A DNA stretch of 25,276 nucleotides from Spirochaetaceae bacterium (GCA_009778835.1 WRFK01000003.1:1-25276); one strand, 5' to 3'; counted from the first letter of the stretch, positions 7,195 to 15,698 are shown. The notes: generated from the sequence alone by a model not told the origin. Made by a program: numbers and translations.

Positions 7195-8511
7195 TTATAT
7201 AGTTAGTTTCATATTTGTAAGACTATTTTGCAGCCCTGCATTAGCAATATTTGCGCGGACAATTTTTTCAGAAAGCAGTTTGACAAGAAAAAGACCATAC
7301 TGTGGATATTTTTTTATTATCCGGATAAAATTTTTACGTGAAATTTTTATTATTCTTCCGTGGAGTTCGGCAACTACAGTAGCGCTTCTTTCATTATTAA
7401 GAAAAAACGCCATCTCCCCTATAAAAATATCTGCGGGATCAAGCTCGCCTACTTTTTTATTTGCATGCCATACACTATATTTTCCCGATGAAATATAATA
7501 AAGAGAATCCCCGAATTCTCCCTCTTTGCAAACTATATCTCCCTTCTTTACATCTATTACTTCTTCGCTGGCAAGAGAATCAGGAGCTTTTGGAGATATA
7601 TCTCTGTCATGTCTTATTTGCACAAGTACTGCATTTCCTTTTTTGTTATAAGCAAGCCTTTCTGCAAATAAGCTTGCCATTTTTACACCTCTTCCATGAA
7701 GCGCATACGCTCCCTCTTTTTTTATCTTATCCTTGAGTGTAAATACATTAAAACCTGTGCCCTCGTCTCTTATAATAAAAATGCTTTTATCCTTTGACAT
7801 CTCCCACTCTATAGAAACTTTTTTTGCCGCAATAACAGGATCTTCATTTTTCTTGACTATAAGATCTATTATATTTCCGCCTGATTCCAGAAAATCTGTT
7901 TTTTCATCAAAGGTTATTCCGCAGTTACCATGCTCAATAGCATTTATAATCAACTCGGAAAAAACCAGTTGGATATGCATTCTTGATTCGGGTTTTACGA
8001 GACTTTTTTGTATAAGCATAGATGAGGTAAGGCCGGCATATATGGAAACAGTTAAAGGATCATTTCCTATTTTCAAAGAACCGGCATCCTTATCGAAAAA
8101 TTTCTCCGAAAGCCCCTTATTGAATAAAAGTTGTTTATTTTCAAGAATTATTTTCGCGCATTTTGTTAATACTATTTTATATAAAAGGGTATCAAGCAGT
8201 GTAAGTATGTTAAATTCTATATATTTCTTCATAACTGCTTCTTCTGTTATTTTTTCCTGATCATGTATTCCAATAATTCCAAAATTATTTACCCATATAT
8301 CTTGGCTTATTTGTTCCATAATTGATTCAATATTCAGATTTGGGTCGCTAAAATTGATTATTACAAGGTCAGGAAGTTCAAAGCTAATAAATTCAATAAT
8401 TTCTTCTTCACATGTTAATATTTTATAATTAGCTATATTATCTTCTTTTAATAATCTTATTATTTGGGTACCTATTTCTTCATCTGAATTTACTATCCCT
8501 ATATATCCCAT
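7195..8511 (-). CDS. Receiver-like / HATPase (RsbW-type) / cNMP-binding regulator
   Basis: This 438-residue cytoplasmic protein has three modules. Residues 1-115 look like a receiver fold (MGYIGIVNSDEEIG; LPDLVIINFSDP), but the expected phospho-acceptor Asp after the third strand is Asn/Phe, so phosphorylation is unlikely. Residues about 165-305 are a GHKL ATPase of the anti-sigma/RsbW type: N-box ELIINAIEHGN (Glu186, Asn190), G1 box DEGTGFN (249-255), G2 box HGRGV (272-276). Residues about 320-435 are a cyclic-nucleotide-binding fold (GDIVCKEGEFGDSLYYISSG; FIGEMAFFLNNERSATVVA, the phosphate-binding cassette with GE and RSA). No histidine-kinase phosphoacceptor box is seen. The start has a GGAG site. 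Likely an anti-sigma-like switch kinase or signal integrator; partners are unknown. Confidence 0.85.
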   Translation of the reverse strand: MGYIGIVNSDEEIGTQIIRLLKEDNIANYKILTCEEEIIEFISFELPDLVIINFSDPNLNIESIMEQISQDIWVNNFGIIGIHDQEKITEEAVMKKYIEFNILTLLDTLLYKIVLTKCAKIILENKQLLFNKGLSEKFFDKDAGSLKIGNDPLTVSIYAGLTSSMLIQKSLVKPESRMHIQLVFSELIINAIEHGNCGITFDEKTDFLESGGNIIDLIVKKNEDPVIAAKKVSIEWEMSKDKSIFIIRDEGTGFNVFTLKDKIKKEGAYALHGRGVKMASLFAERLAYNKKGNAVLVQIRHDRDISPKAPDSLASEEVIDVKKGDIVCKEGEFGDSLYYISSGKYSVWHANKKVGELDPADIFIGEMAFFLNNERSATVVAELHGRIIKISRKNFIRIIKKYPQYGLFLVKLLSEKIVRANIANAGLQNSLTNMKLTI

Positions 8512-8669
8512 TTTTACTCCAATCTTTAATTATTTATCGCAGTAAATATTGACCTTATTTTCTAAAATATATACATTTTCTAATTTATTTAGCCTTTACT
8601 TCATATAATTATCGGTTTCGAGATATATAAATTATAGTTCCATAAAATTTTATTTCATAAGAGGAAAAA
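8512..8669. promoter_or_regulatory. Divergent intergenic region between the cNMP regulator and fabH
   Basis: This 158-bp AT-rich spacer must hold both promoters. On the plus strand a TATAAT at 8604-8609 is the best -10 for fabH, but its -35 (TAATTT, 17 nt upstream) is poor. No clear minus-strand promoter could be chosen. fabH has a good AAGAGG ribosome site just before its ATG. Confidence 0.35.
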
Positions 8670-9662
8670 ATGATCAGAGCTTACATAAAATCCATTGCTT
8701 ATTGCGTACCTGATAAAATTGTAACAAATGATGATCTTTCAAAAATAATGGATACTTCGGATGAGTGGATTATCTCCCATACAGGGATTAAAAAAAGACA
8801 TTTTATAGGCGAGAATGAAAATAATTCAGATATTGCTGCAAAAGCTGCCAAAATTGCCATGAAAAAGGGTGGAATTACGGCAGATGAGATAGATTTTATT
8901 ATTGTATGCACAGGCTCTGCTGATTATCTTGGTTTTCCGGCAACAGCATGTCTTGTGCAGGAAAAACTGGGGGCAAAAAATGCAGGCGCTTATGATATTA
9001 GCGCTGCTTGCACAGGATTTGTTTTTGGAGTAGAGACAGCGGCAAATTTCATAAAATCAGGCAATTATAAAAATATCCTTGTTATAGGTTCCGAGGTACT
9101 ATCCCGGATCATAGATATGTCGGACCGTAATACTGCGGTTCTTTTTGGAGATGGAGCAGGCGCTGCTTTGATTTCAGGGAATGAGGACAGTGAGTCAAAA
9201 AGTGAAATAATATCATCTTATTTGAGGGCAGATGGAAGCGGGGAAAATGCTTTAAAAAGACCGTTGGGAGGAACAGCGCATCCATTTATTCCCGGAGTAA
9301 CTGATCCCAAAGAATGTTTTATTTATATGAATGGCAGACAGGTTTACAACTTTGCGGTAAAAGCAGTAACAAATACCATCTTGCAAATAATGGAAAAGAA
9401 TAATCTTACGATCGATTCAATAAAATATATTATTCCGCATCAGGCAAATATAAGAATAATAGAAGCAGCCGCTAACAGAGCTTCTATTCCAATTGAAAAG
9501 TTCTATATAAATATCGAAAACTATGCAAATACTTCTGCTGCCACAATACCCATAGCTTTAACAGAAGTTGTTGATAAAAATCTTATTCAAAGAGGCGATA
9601 ATATTATCACAGTTGGATTTGGCGGCGGACTTACTTATGGCGGAAACTATATAAAGTGGTAG
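8670..9662 (+). CDS. fabH: 3-oxoacyl-[ACP] synthase III (KAS III)
   Basis: FabH condenses acetyl-CoA (or a branched primer) with malonyl-ACP to start fatty-acid synthesis. The 330-residue length is typical. The catalytic triad is complete: Cys114 in ISAACTGFVFG, His257 in IIPHQANIRIIEAA, and Asn287 in NIENYANTSAATIP. The glycine-rich end TVGFGGGLTYGGNYIKW is also standard. It stands alone, flanked by genes on the other strand, and no other fab gene is visible. A fabH-like paralogue used for another acyl pathway cannot be excluded, but the motifs fit housekeeping FabH. Confidence 0.95.
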   Translation: MIRAYIKSIAYCVPDKIVTNDDLSKIMDTSDEWIISHTGIKKRHFIGENENNSDIAAKAAKIAMKKGGITADEIDFIIVCTGSADYLGFPATACLVQEKLGAKNAGAYDISAACTGFVFGVETAANFIKSGNYKNILVIGSEVLSRIIDMSDRNTAVLFGDGAGAALISGNEDSESKSEIISSYLRADGSGENALKRPLGGTAHPFIPGVTDPKECFIYMNGRQVYNFAVKAVTNTILQIMEKNNLTIDSIKYIIPHQANIRIIEAAANRASIPIEKFYINIENYANTSAATIPIALTEVVDKNLIQRGDNIITVGFGGGLTYGGNYIKW

Positions 9663-9666
9663 TTGC

Positions 9667-9708
9667 GGATTCTGCTCTGTCATTCATGCCGGAGCAAGTA
9701 CGGAATCC
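9667..9708 (+). terminator. Imperfect hairpin after fabH, related to a GTCATTC...GGAATCC repeat
   Basis: Arms GGATTC/GGAATCC and GCTC/GAGC form an imperfect stem 5 nt after the fabH stop, followed by a T-rich ATTGTTATTTTT. The inner text TGTCATTC...GCCGGAGC...GGAATCCA resembles the widespread GTCATTCC...GGAATCCA intergenic repeats of many bacteria (dRS3-like). It sits between convergent genes and may end fabH transcription. Confidence 0.45.
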
Positions 9709-9718
9709 ATTGTTATTT

Positions 9719-11608
9719 TTAAATTTTGCTATCCTGCAATTCTGCGGCTTTATAAACTTCTTTTTTTATAAAGATATCCACTAATTCTCTGTCAAGTTTT
9801 CCTTTTGTTGCTTCTGTATCAATTATTTTTAGAGCTTGTTCTACAGGCATTGATTTTTTGTAAGGCCTGTCGCTGGCTGTTAATGCATCAAATATATCCG
9901 CAATAGCCATCAATCTGGATTCAAGAGGCAACTCATCTTTGCGCTTGCCTTCGGGATAGCCACAGCCATCAAGCGTTTCATGGTGCGATTTTGCAACTTC
10001 AGGTATCCACTCCATACTTTCTGGCCATGGAATATTTTTAAGGAAATCATAAGTATGGGTTGCATGGGACATAATCTCGTCCCTTTCATTTTTTGTGAGA
10101 TTACCTTTTTTAATACTCAAAAATTCATATTCTTTTTCGGAAAGAATGCTTGTTCCTGTTTCATTTTTAATTTCTGACAAGATTTTTTCAGGCTCTGAGT
10201 CAAGAACAGCAGGCTCATTTGCTTTTATAACAACTTCCCGATACTTTTCCAGTTTTTCGATCTCATTAGCTTCCTTTAGATCAAGTTCCTTGAGTTTATC
10301 TTTATATGAAGGATCTGTTCTATTGAGCATAAGTTTCATTTCAAGTGTTTTTACTTTTATATTACTTATTAAATTATCAAGCCGTAAGTGTATATGCTCA
10401 AGCATTCCCGGATAAAGTTTTTTCGATTTTACAAGCACATTTTCTCTTACTCCTACTTTACCAAAATCATGCAGGAGACAGGCATATTTAAGCCCTTTTA
10501 ACTGATCTTCGGAATAGTTTATCTGTTTAAAAAAGTCATTGTCTTGTGACACGGCGTCCGCAAGCGCAATTGTATATAAAGCAACTCTTGAAGAATGACC
10601 GCCTGTTGTAGGATCTCTCTGTTCAATTGCTTTTACCGAAGCGATTACAAGGCTGTCAAAAAGTTTTTCTATTTCATTATAAAGAAAGTTGTTATCAAGG
10701 CTTACTGCCGCAAGAGAAGAGAGTGACAATATGATCTCTTCATCAAGTTTATCAAAAGTTATTACGCTTTCTTCGACACTTTTCTGGTCCGAAAGGATAA
10801 TATGCCGTTTTCTTTTCTTGTTTATAAGCTGAATTACCCCTATGACTTTATCTTTATAATTTTTCATAGGAACTGTAAGCATGCTTTTTGTTCTATAATT
10901 TGTTTTTATATCGTAACTTTTGTTAAATCCATACTCTACATCCGGCGGAATTGAGTATGCATCATCAAGTTTTAATGGTGTTCCTGTTATTGCGACATAA
11001 CCGGATATAGACTTCTTTACAAGCGGCATCCGGAATTCCGAGAAATCGGTCTTATTTGAATCATTATGCGATATTTTGAAAATCATGGAAGATTCGCCGG
11101 TCTCTTTATTATTATCCAGAAGATAGAGGCTCCCTGCATCTGCTTTAGTAATTTCACAAGCTTTAGATACAATATAATGAAGCAGTTTTGAGTTATTCCT
11201 CTCTGCGGAAAGAGCAACTCCGATTTGTAACAGTTCCTGAGTAAGTATTTCCTGAGCTCTAAGTTTGATTTCAAAGTGCTGTTTAGCTACTTTTTCTTTT
11301 AAAAAAGCAATATAATTTTTTAAAACCTGTAAAAAAAACTCTTTTTTCGGCTTAATTTTAAACGAAAAATAAGTGGTTAAACCTTTATTATCATTTTCTT
11401 TGCCGTAAATATCCCATAAAATAACAGGATAACCGCTTTCTTTAATTGATTCTATAGTTTCACTACTTTCATTGCCGGAAATAATAACTCCCAAAAAACC
11501 AGTTATAGCGTAAACGAAATCTTCTGTTAAAATTACTTCAATTTCATCAAGTTTCTTCCACGAGCGTGGCAAATCAATAGCTTTACTTGCATATACGACA
11601 TTACGCAT
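9719..11608 (-). CDS. GAF / HD-GYP domain protein, predicted cyclic-di-GMP phosphodiesterase
   Basis: The protein has 629 residues. Residues 1-105 form an alpha/beta region vaguely like a degenerate receiver. Residues about 134-305 are a GAF domain (DAGSLYLLD; MLTVPMKN; VIGVIQLINK). Residues about 318-610 are HD-GYP: RDPTTGGHSSRVALY, LLHDFGKVGVRE (His380-Asp381, Gly-Lys 383-384), and HHETLDGCGYPEG (542-554), ending with IADIFDALTASDRPYK. All metal ligands expected for c-di-GMP hydrolysis to pGpG or GMP appear present. A charged helical insert of roughly 95 residues (about 405-500) separates the HD and GYP halves and is longer than usual. It lies 42 nt after the cysQ-like gene on the same strand and is probably cotranscribed. 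The signal sensed by GAF is unknown. Confidence 0.92.
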   Translation of the reverse strand: MRNVVYASKAIDLPRSWKKLDEIEVILTEDFVYAITGFLGVIISGNESSETIESIKESGYPVILWDIYGKENDNKGLTTYFSFKIKPKKEFFLQVLKNYIAFLKEKVAKQHFEIKLRAQEILTQELLQIGVALSAERNNSKLLHYIVSKACEITKADAGSLYLLDNNKETGESSMIFKISHNDSNKTDFSEFRMPLVKKSISGYVAITGTPLKLDDAYSIPPDVEYGFNKSYDIKTNYRTKSMLTVPMKNYKDKVIGVIQLINKKRKRHIILSDQKSVEESVITFDKLDEEIILSLSSLAAVSLDNNFLYNEIEKLFDSLVIASVKAIEQRDPTTGGHSSRVALYTIALADAVSQDNDFFKQINYSEDQLKGLKYACLLHDFGKVGVRENVLVKSKKLYPGMLEHIHLRLDNLISNIKVKTLEMKLMLNRTDPSYKDKLKELDLKEANEIEKLEKYREVVIKANEPAVLDSEPEKILSEIKNETGTSILSEKEYEFLSIKKGNLTKNERDEIMSHATHTYDFLKNIPWPESMEWIPEVAKSHHETLDGCGYPEGKRKDELPLESRLMAIADIFDALTASDRPYKKSMPVEQALKIIDTEATKGKLDRELVDIFIKKEVYKAAELQDSKI

Positions 11609-11650
11609 TGAACTTTAATTACTCCATTTATTAGAAAAACATTATTCAAT

Positions 11651-12451
11651 TTATTCCGGCTGAATTCTAATAAAATTCTTTTTTATTGTTTCACAAACAT
11701 CTTCATAACCAGAGATAATTACATTTTCTATTATCGACCGATCATATAGTTTGCTATAGTCAACATTAGCCCCATTAAAGTATAAAAATTTAAGCCCTGC
11801 TTTCTTTACAATAGCATGAGGGGCTACAATATCCCATATACTGCATTTTGGAATAACAGATCCTCCCATGCCATTATGTATGAGCGGGGCAATAATACTG
11901 ATTACAGAGGTGCCTATTACCCTTGCTTTGCCTTTAAAAGCTGAAAAATCAAAAATTTGGTGCGTTTTTGATGAAATAGCAATTTGAACCTTTTTATCGG
12001 GCGGTAATTCATATACCATTTTATCAAAAGATACTTTTTCTCTATTTATAAAAACAGGCCCATCAATATCGGAATATATAAATGTCCCTTTTTTCCCTCC
12101 CCACAAAGGGGCATATATAATACCTGCTATTGGTTCTCCATTTTTAAGCAGACCTACAGCAACACACCATCCGGGCAGACCCTGGCTAAAAGAATCTGTT
12201 CCATCTATTGGATCAACAGTAAAAGTATAATCCTTTGAATCATCATATATTTCAGAGGATTCTTCTGTAATCAAGTTTGCTTCCGGATAGAGAGAAGAGA
12301 TAGCTTTTGAAAGATATTCATTTAATTCCTTATCTATATACGTAATAACAGAGCCATCAGTCTTAAAATTTCTTTTTACTTTAGACTGCTCTTTCGCAGC
12401 TCTTTCGCCTGCTTTTTTTACATATTTGATAAGAGGTCTTATAGTTGTCAT
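11651..12451 (-). CDS. Inositol-monophosphatase-superfamily phosphatase (CysQ / PAP phosphatase-like)
   Basis: The 266-residue protein has the full Mg-dependent phosphatase set: TDGSVITYIDKELN (31-44), LITEES with metal ligand Glu63/64, the hallmark DPIDGTDSF (80-88, with Asp80, Asp83, Asp86), and the second motif IWDIVAPHAIV. Family members hydrolyse inositol-1-phosphate, 3'-phosphoadenosine 5'-phosphate, or fructose-1,6-bisphosphate. The TDGSxxTxxD N-terminus and EESSE favour CysQ-like PAP phosphatase, but no sulfate-assimilation gene is nearby, so substrate remains open. No ribosome site precedes the ATG; a promoter -10 ends 9 nt before it, so the message may be leaderless. Confidence 0.88.
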   Translation of the reverse strand: MTTIRPLIKYVKKAGERAAKEQSKVKRNFKTDGSVITYIDKELNEYLSKAISSLYPEANLITEESSEIYDDSKDYTFTVDPIDGTDSFSQGLPGWCVAVGLLKNGEPIAGIIYAPLWGGKKGTFIYSDIDGPVFINREKVSFDKMVYELPPDKKVQIAISSKTHQIFDFSAFKGKARVIGTSVISIIAPLIHNGMGGSVIPKCSIWDIVAPHAIVKKAGLKFLYFNGANVDYSKLYDRSIIENVIISGYEDVCETIKKNFIRIQPE

Positions 12452-12460
12452 ATTTTTTTA

Positions 12461-12488
12461 AATATAACCGCAATATTATTTGATTCAA
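12461..12488 (-). promoter_or_regulatory. Predicted promoter of the CysQ-like gene, leaderless geometry
   Basis: Minus-strand -35 TTGAAT (12483-12488), 16-nt spacer, -10 TATATT (12461-12466). Only 9 nt separate the -10 from the ATG, so the transcript would begin within 2-3 nt of the start codon, consistent with the missing Shine-Dalgarno. Confidence 0.45.
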
Positions 12489-12541
12489 TAGTATCCAAAA
12501 AAATGGAGTTTGTCCATAACATAGGCGCAATCCCTCACTCG

Positions 12542-12569
12542 TTGACCAATAAAATAGTTTCATTATAAT
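12542..12569 (+). promoter_or_regulatory. Predicted promoter of the tRNA-Ala transcript
   Basis: TTGACC (12542-12547), 16-nt spacer, perfect TATAAT (12564-12569). Transcription would start near 12576, about 34 nt before the tRNA. Confidence 0.6.
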
Positions 12570-12609
12570 ATAAAATGTATTATTATATTATTAAATAGAG
12601 GGTAAATGC

Positions 12610-12683
12610 GGGGGTGTAGCTCAGTTGGCTAGAGCGCGTGAATGGCATTCACGAGGCCGCGGGTTCAATTCCCACCACCTCCA
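12610..12683 (+). tRNA. tRNA-Ala (anticodon GGC)
   Basis: The cloverleaf folds cleanly: acceptor GGGGGTG/CACCTCC with one G-T pair, D stem GCTC/GAGC, anticodon stem CGTGA/TCACG with loop ATGGCAT (anticodon GGC at 12644-12646), T loop TTCAATT. The T stem GCGGG/CCCAC has one C-A mismatch at the 50-64 pair. The discriminator is A and CCA is not encoded (CAA follows), so CCA must be added by a nucleotidyltransferase. Confidence 0.97.
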
Positions 12684-12696
12684 CAATAAACTTAAA

Positions 12697-14334
12697 ATGA
12701 GTGATTCAAAAAACAGTTCACAGGAACTTGATCCAGAAATTGCAGATCTCATTGGACTTGATGACAAAAATGCTTCAGATAATCCTGATTTTTTCGACCT
12801 TTTTACAGAAGAAGTTCCGGAGTTGGAAGAAGATGTCCAGGGCGATGGTATTGAGATTAAAGCAAAATTTGCAGATATTACCAAATATGAAGAAGATCCA
12901 AAACCTTACTTTAACGACAAAGATTATTATAAAGTAGTAATTTCCGGAGAAGGGGATATATCCCAGAAAGTACATTCTCTTCTTTCAAGTTTTTTAAAAG
13001 CAGAAGATCCAAAGGATAAATTAACATACAGGGAAAGGCTTACATTAGCATACTGGGAGCTTGGGGCATCAATTTCGGGTAAAATAAGCAAAACACTTCC
13101 TGTACCCAAAAAATTGCTTTTAAGATTTGGCGTTCTGCTGCAAACACTTATAAATAAAGACCAGAGACTTCTTCTTTCAAAAGTAATAGAAAATAACAAT
13201 ACAGGCGAACCTATATTCTACGTAGATGAATGGCTTTCTAAAATATCTACCGGAGAGATAAATCCTTCGGTTGTGGATGAAACAAAAAAAGGCAAGGGAA
13301 AGCAATCGAGAAAAGTAAACACTGCTCTTGAGCGGGAACGTGGCCATAAAGATTCAATTTTTGCCCTTATGAAAAACAAGGCAACTGCAATAACAGATAT
13401 TGAAATGCTTATTATGGAAAAAGCTGCTGCCTTAAAAAAACATGAGCTTATTGCAAAATACGGCAATATAATAGCCCCATATTCCCCTGAACAAAGAACT
13501 CTTATAAACGAAATACAGGAACTTGCAAAAAAACTGCTGCAATATGATAAAGATTTCTCTTTTGCAATTGAAAATATAGAAAATTCTTTGGTGAAAATAA
13601 AAGAGCTTGAAGATAAATCAAAAGAGGATGGCGAAGAATCCGGTGTTGACTCCAAAGTATTGGTTGAAGAGTTTATGACCCTCAAGCAAATGGCAAAAAT
13701 GAGTGTTGGAAGAAAAGGAAACCATTTTCCAATTCTAATGCAGCAATATATGAAAACAAACATGAACGATATTGCAACACGCGAAAATGTAATAAAAATA
13801 ATGTCAGAAATTGAAAAAGTCGATCCTGGCCTTTTTAAAAGAACATTCAAGCGCCAGACAAACAGGATTGTTCCATATACCATATTGTTGCCAAGCTACG
13901 GAGAACTTGGAGTTTGCTGGGAACCTTACGAAAAATTCAACAGGGCAACAGGAAGAGGAAGAATAGGTATTCCTATTTTCCCAAAAGATCTTAAGATAGC
14001 AATAATTTATGCAATGGGCGACCTTAGGTGGCAGGTTGCCAAAGAAACAGCTTCATACTACTGGATGGAAGAAGGGCTTACCGGGCGTTATTATCAATGG
14101 TTCACAGAGCAAAAAATGCGCGGAGATGTTAAAGAATCTTTTATAAATAACTATTTTCTTTGGATAACAAAAGAAGCCGATGGAATGCAAAAGCTTGAAA
14201 AAGAAGTAAGAGGTATTTTTTGGCGCAATATCCCCTTTCCGACAGAGCTAAAAGAAAGACTAAGAAACAGGGGCTTTGTTTATAACGAACTCTATAAAAA
14301 AGATACGAACATTGCCATGTCTGATGGATATTAA
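12697..14334 (+). CDS. Conserved-looking hypothetical protein, cytoplasmic, cotranscribed with tRNA-Ala
   Basis: I do not recognise this protein. The frame is open from inside the tRNA, but the first usable ATG after it is at 12697, giving 545 residues. Residues 1-60 are acidic and probably disordered. A basic patch KKGKGKQSRK lies at 197-206, a coiled-coil-prone helical stretch at about 230-335, and an aromatic-rich folded domain from 388 to the end (IVPYTILLPSYGELGVCWEPYE; YAMGDLRWQVAKETASYYWMEEGLTGRYYQWF). There is no signal peptide or membrane segment. No Shine-Dalgarno is visible in the 13 nt between the tRNA 3' end and the ATG, so ribosomes would load on a very short leader after tRNA processing. 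Codon use matches the neighbours. Lineage-specific conservation is likely but untested. Confidence 0.8.
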   Translation: MSDSKNSSQELDPEIADLIGLDDKNASDNPDFFDLFTEEVPELEEDVQGDGIEIKAKFADITKYEEDPKPYFNDKDYYKVVISGEGDISQKVHSLLSSFLKAEDPKDKLTYRERLTLAYWELGASISGKISKTLPVPKKLLLRFGVLLQTLINKDQRLLLSKVIENNNTGEPIFYVDEWLSKISTGEINPSVVDETKKGKGKQSRKVNTALERERGHKDSIFALMKNKATAITDIEMLIMEKAAALKKHELIAKYGNIIAPYSPEQRTLINEIQELAKKLLQYDKDFSFAIENIENSLVKIKELEDKSKEDGEESGVDSKVLVEEFMTLKQMAKMSVGRKGNHFPILMQQYMKTNMNDIATRENVIKIMSEIEKVDPGLFKRTFKRQTNRIVPYTILLPSYGELGVCWEPYEKFNRATGRGRIGIPIFPKDLKIAIIYAMGDLRWQVAKETASYYWMEEGLTGRYYQWFTEQKMRGDVKESFINNYFLWITKEADGMQKLEKEVRGIFWRNIPFPTELKERLRNRGFVYNELYKKDTNIAMSDGY

Positions 14335-14370
14335 GTCCGATATATTCAAGAGCAGAATTTTTAAACTTTA

Positions 14371-14892
14371 TTAATCTACTTTATTAATTTTAATTTTGTT
14401 TTTAAAGAAAAGGGAAATAAAAAGTAAAATACCGCAAACAACTATAGATGAATCCGCAATATTAAAAGTAGGCCATCTCTCAAGACCAAAAATCCCAAAA
14501 AATTTAACATCAATAAAATCAACAACACCGGCAGGCCGGAAAAACCTGTCTATGAGGTTCCCAAGCCCCCCTCCGATTATACCTGCAAGAAACCACCGTT
14601 GCAGTAAAGAAACCTCATCTGTTCTTACAATATAAATAATAAGCAGTATGAGTACAATAAGCGGTAAAATAGAAAAAATTACAGCTCTAACATCTTCGGG
14701 AAGATTATTTCCAATACTAAAAGCTATTGCCTTATTTCTTACATGCACAATTCTTATAAGATCAGCAAAAAATGAAAATTTTACAGTATATAGTTGTATG
14801 TTTTTTACAACAATAATCTTGGTAATTTGATCCAGAAGTATTATAAAAATAGTAACAGAAAACGGTATTAGTTTATTTTTTAAATTCATCAA
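14371..14892 (-). CDS. lspA: Lipoprotein signal peptidase II
   Basis: LspA is the inner-membrane aspartyl protease that removes signal peptides from lipidated prolipoproteins. The 173 residues carry four hydrophobic segments, an N-terminal LLDQITKIIV, and the family motifs GNLIDRFFRPAGVVDFIDV (with catalytic Asp125) and FNIADSSI (Asp147). The two lipoproteins encoded in this window (4830-7091 and 23787-24830) would be substrates. The start is 9 nt after the NIF3-family stop, so the pair is an operon. It ends 36 nt from the convergent 545-residue gene. Confidence 0.95.
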   Translation of the reverse strand: MMNLKNKLIPFSVTIFIILLDQITKIIVVKNIQLYTVKFSFFADLIRIVHVRNKAIAFSIGNNLPEDVRAVIFSILPLIVLILLIIYIVRTDEVSLLQRWFLAGIIGGGLGNLIDRFFRPAGVVDFIDVKFFGIFGLERWPTFNIADSSIVVCGILLFISLFFKNKIKINKVD

Positions 14893-14901
14893 TCCTCTTT
14901 T

Positions 14902-15663
14902 CTAAAGACCTGTAGGTATATCTATAAAACATGTTTCCAAAGAAAGTTTTTCTTTAACTGCTTTTTCAACATTTTTTACGCCAAAAGTTTCTGTAAGATA
15001 ATGCCCGGCAGAAATAACATTTATTCTTGCCTCAAGACACTGATGATAAATTTGATGAGTTATCTCTCCTGTTATATAAAGATCGATATTTTCATCAATA
15101 GCCTGCCCCACTTCCCTGCATGCTCCGCCTGTAATAACAGCAGCGCTTCTGCATTTTTCATTGCCAAATTTAAGCACAGCAAGCATCTCTGCAGGATTAA
15201 ATCCTAAAATAGCAAGAATTTCATCACAAGTTACAGGCTTTTTAAAAATTCCCTTACAACCTATTTTTATTCCATGATAATCGCCAAAACCTTCTATATC
15301 TTCCAGCCCTGCTTTTCTGGCAACAGAGATGTTATTTCCTGTTACAGGACAAGCATCCAAAGGAACATGGACAGCATAAAGGGCAATATTATTTTCCACT
15401 AAAAAAGAGATGCGTTTAAAAAAATCTCCTGTAATTGCTTTTTCATCTCCCCAAAAAATACCATGATGGACAAAAAGCATATCTGCGTTGCATTGGGCTG
15501 CTCTTTTAAAAGACTCAAGAGATGCATCAACCGCAAAAGCTATTTTTGATACTTTTTCAGATTTATTTGAAACCTGAAGCCCATTAATTGCGCTATCTGC
15601 CTTTTTTAGGCTATCAATAGGTAATAGTTCGTGAAAAAATTTGTCAATTTCCAAGATATGCAT
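14902..15663 (-). CDS. NIF3-family dinuclear metal-binding protein
   Basis: The 253-residue length matches the short NIF3/DUF34 form without the central PII-like insert. Metal-ligand motifs are FVHHGIFWG (His66-His67), AVHVPLDA (Asp103), and the C-terminal SAGHYLTETFGV with His and Glu. Family knowledge: these proteins form toroidal hexamers with two metals per subunit. They are often annotated GTP cyclohydrolase type 2 homologues, but the true reaction is unsettled. The promoter -10 lies 6 nt before the ATG, so translation is probably leaderless. lspA follows 9 nt downstream. Confidence 0.93.
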   Translation of the reverse strand: MHILEIDKFFHELLPIDSLKKADSAINGLQVSNKSEKVSKIAFAVDASLESFKRAAQCNADMLFVHHGIFWGDEKAITGDFFKRISFLVENNIALYAVHVPLDACPVTGNNISVARKAGLEDIEGFGDYHGIKIGCKGIFKKPVTCDEILAILGFNPAEMLAVLKFGNEKCRSAAVITGGACREVGQAIDENIDLYITGEITHQIYHQCLEARINVISAGHYLTETFGVKNVEKAVKEKLSLETCFIDIPTGL

Positions 15664-15669
15664 AAAATA

Positions 15670-15698
15670 ATTATATATTTTTATACAATCCTTGACAA
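15670..15698 (-). promoter_or_regulatory. Promoter of the NIF3/lspA operon, sharing its -35 with the divergent protease promoter
   Basis: Minus-strand -35 TTGTCA (15693-15698), exactly 17 nt, perfect -10 TATAAT (15670-15675). The ATG (15661-15663) begins 6 nt past the -10, at the expected transcription start. The -35 overlaps the plus-strand TTGACA by five bases, so the two promoters compete for one RNA polymerase site. Confidence 0.65.

Noticed and set aside
13218..13883. 221-codon minus-strand frame with serine/phenylalanine-rich translation
   Set aside because: It is the antisense shadow of the 545-residue gene and has the typical low-complexity look of such shadows.
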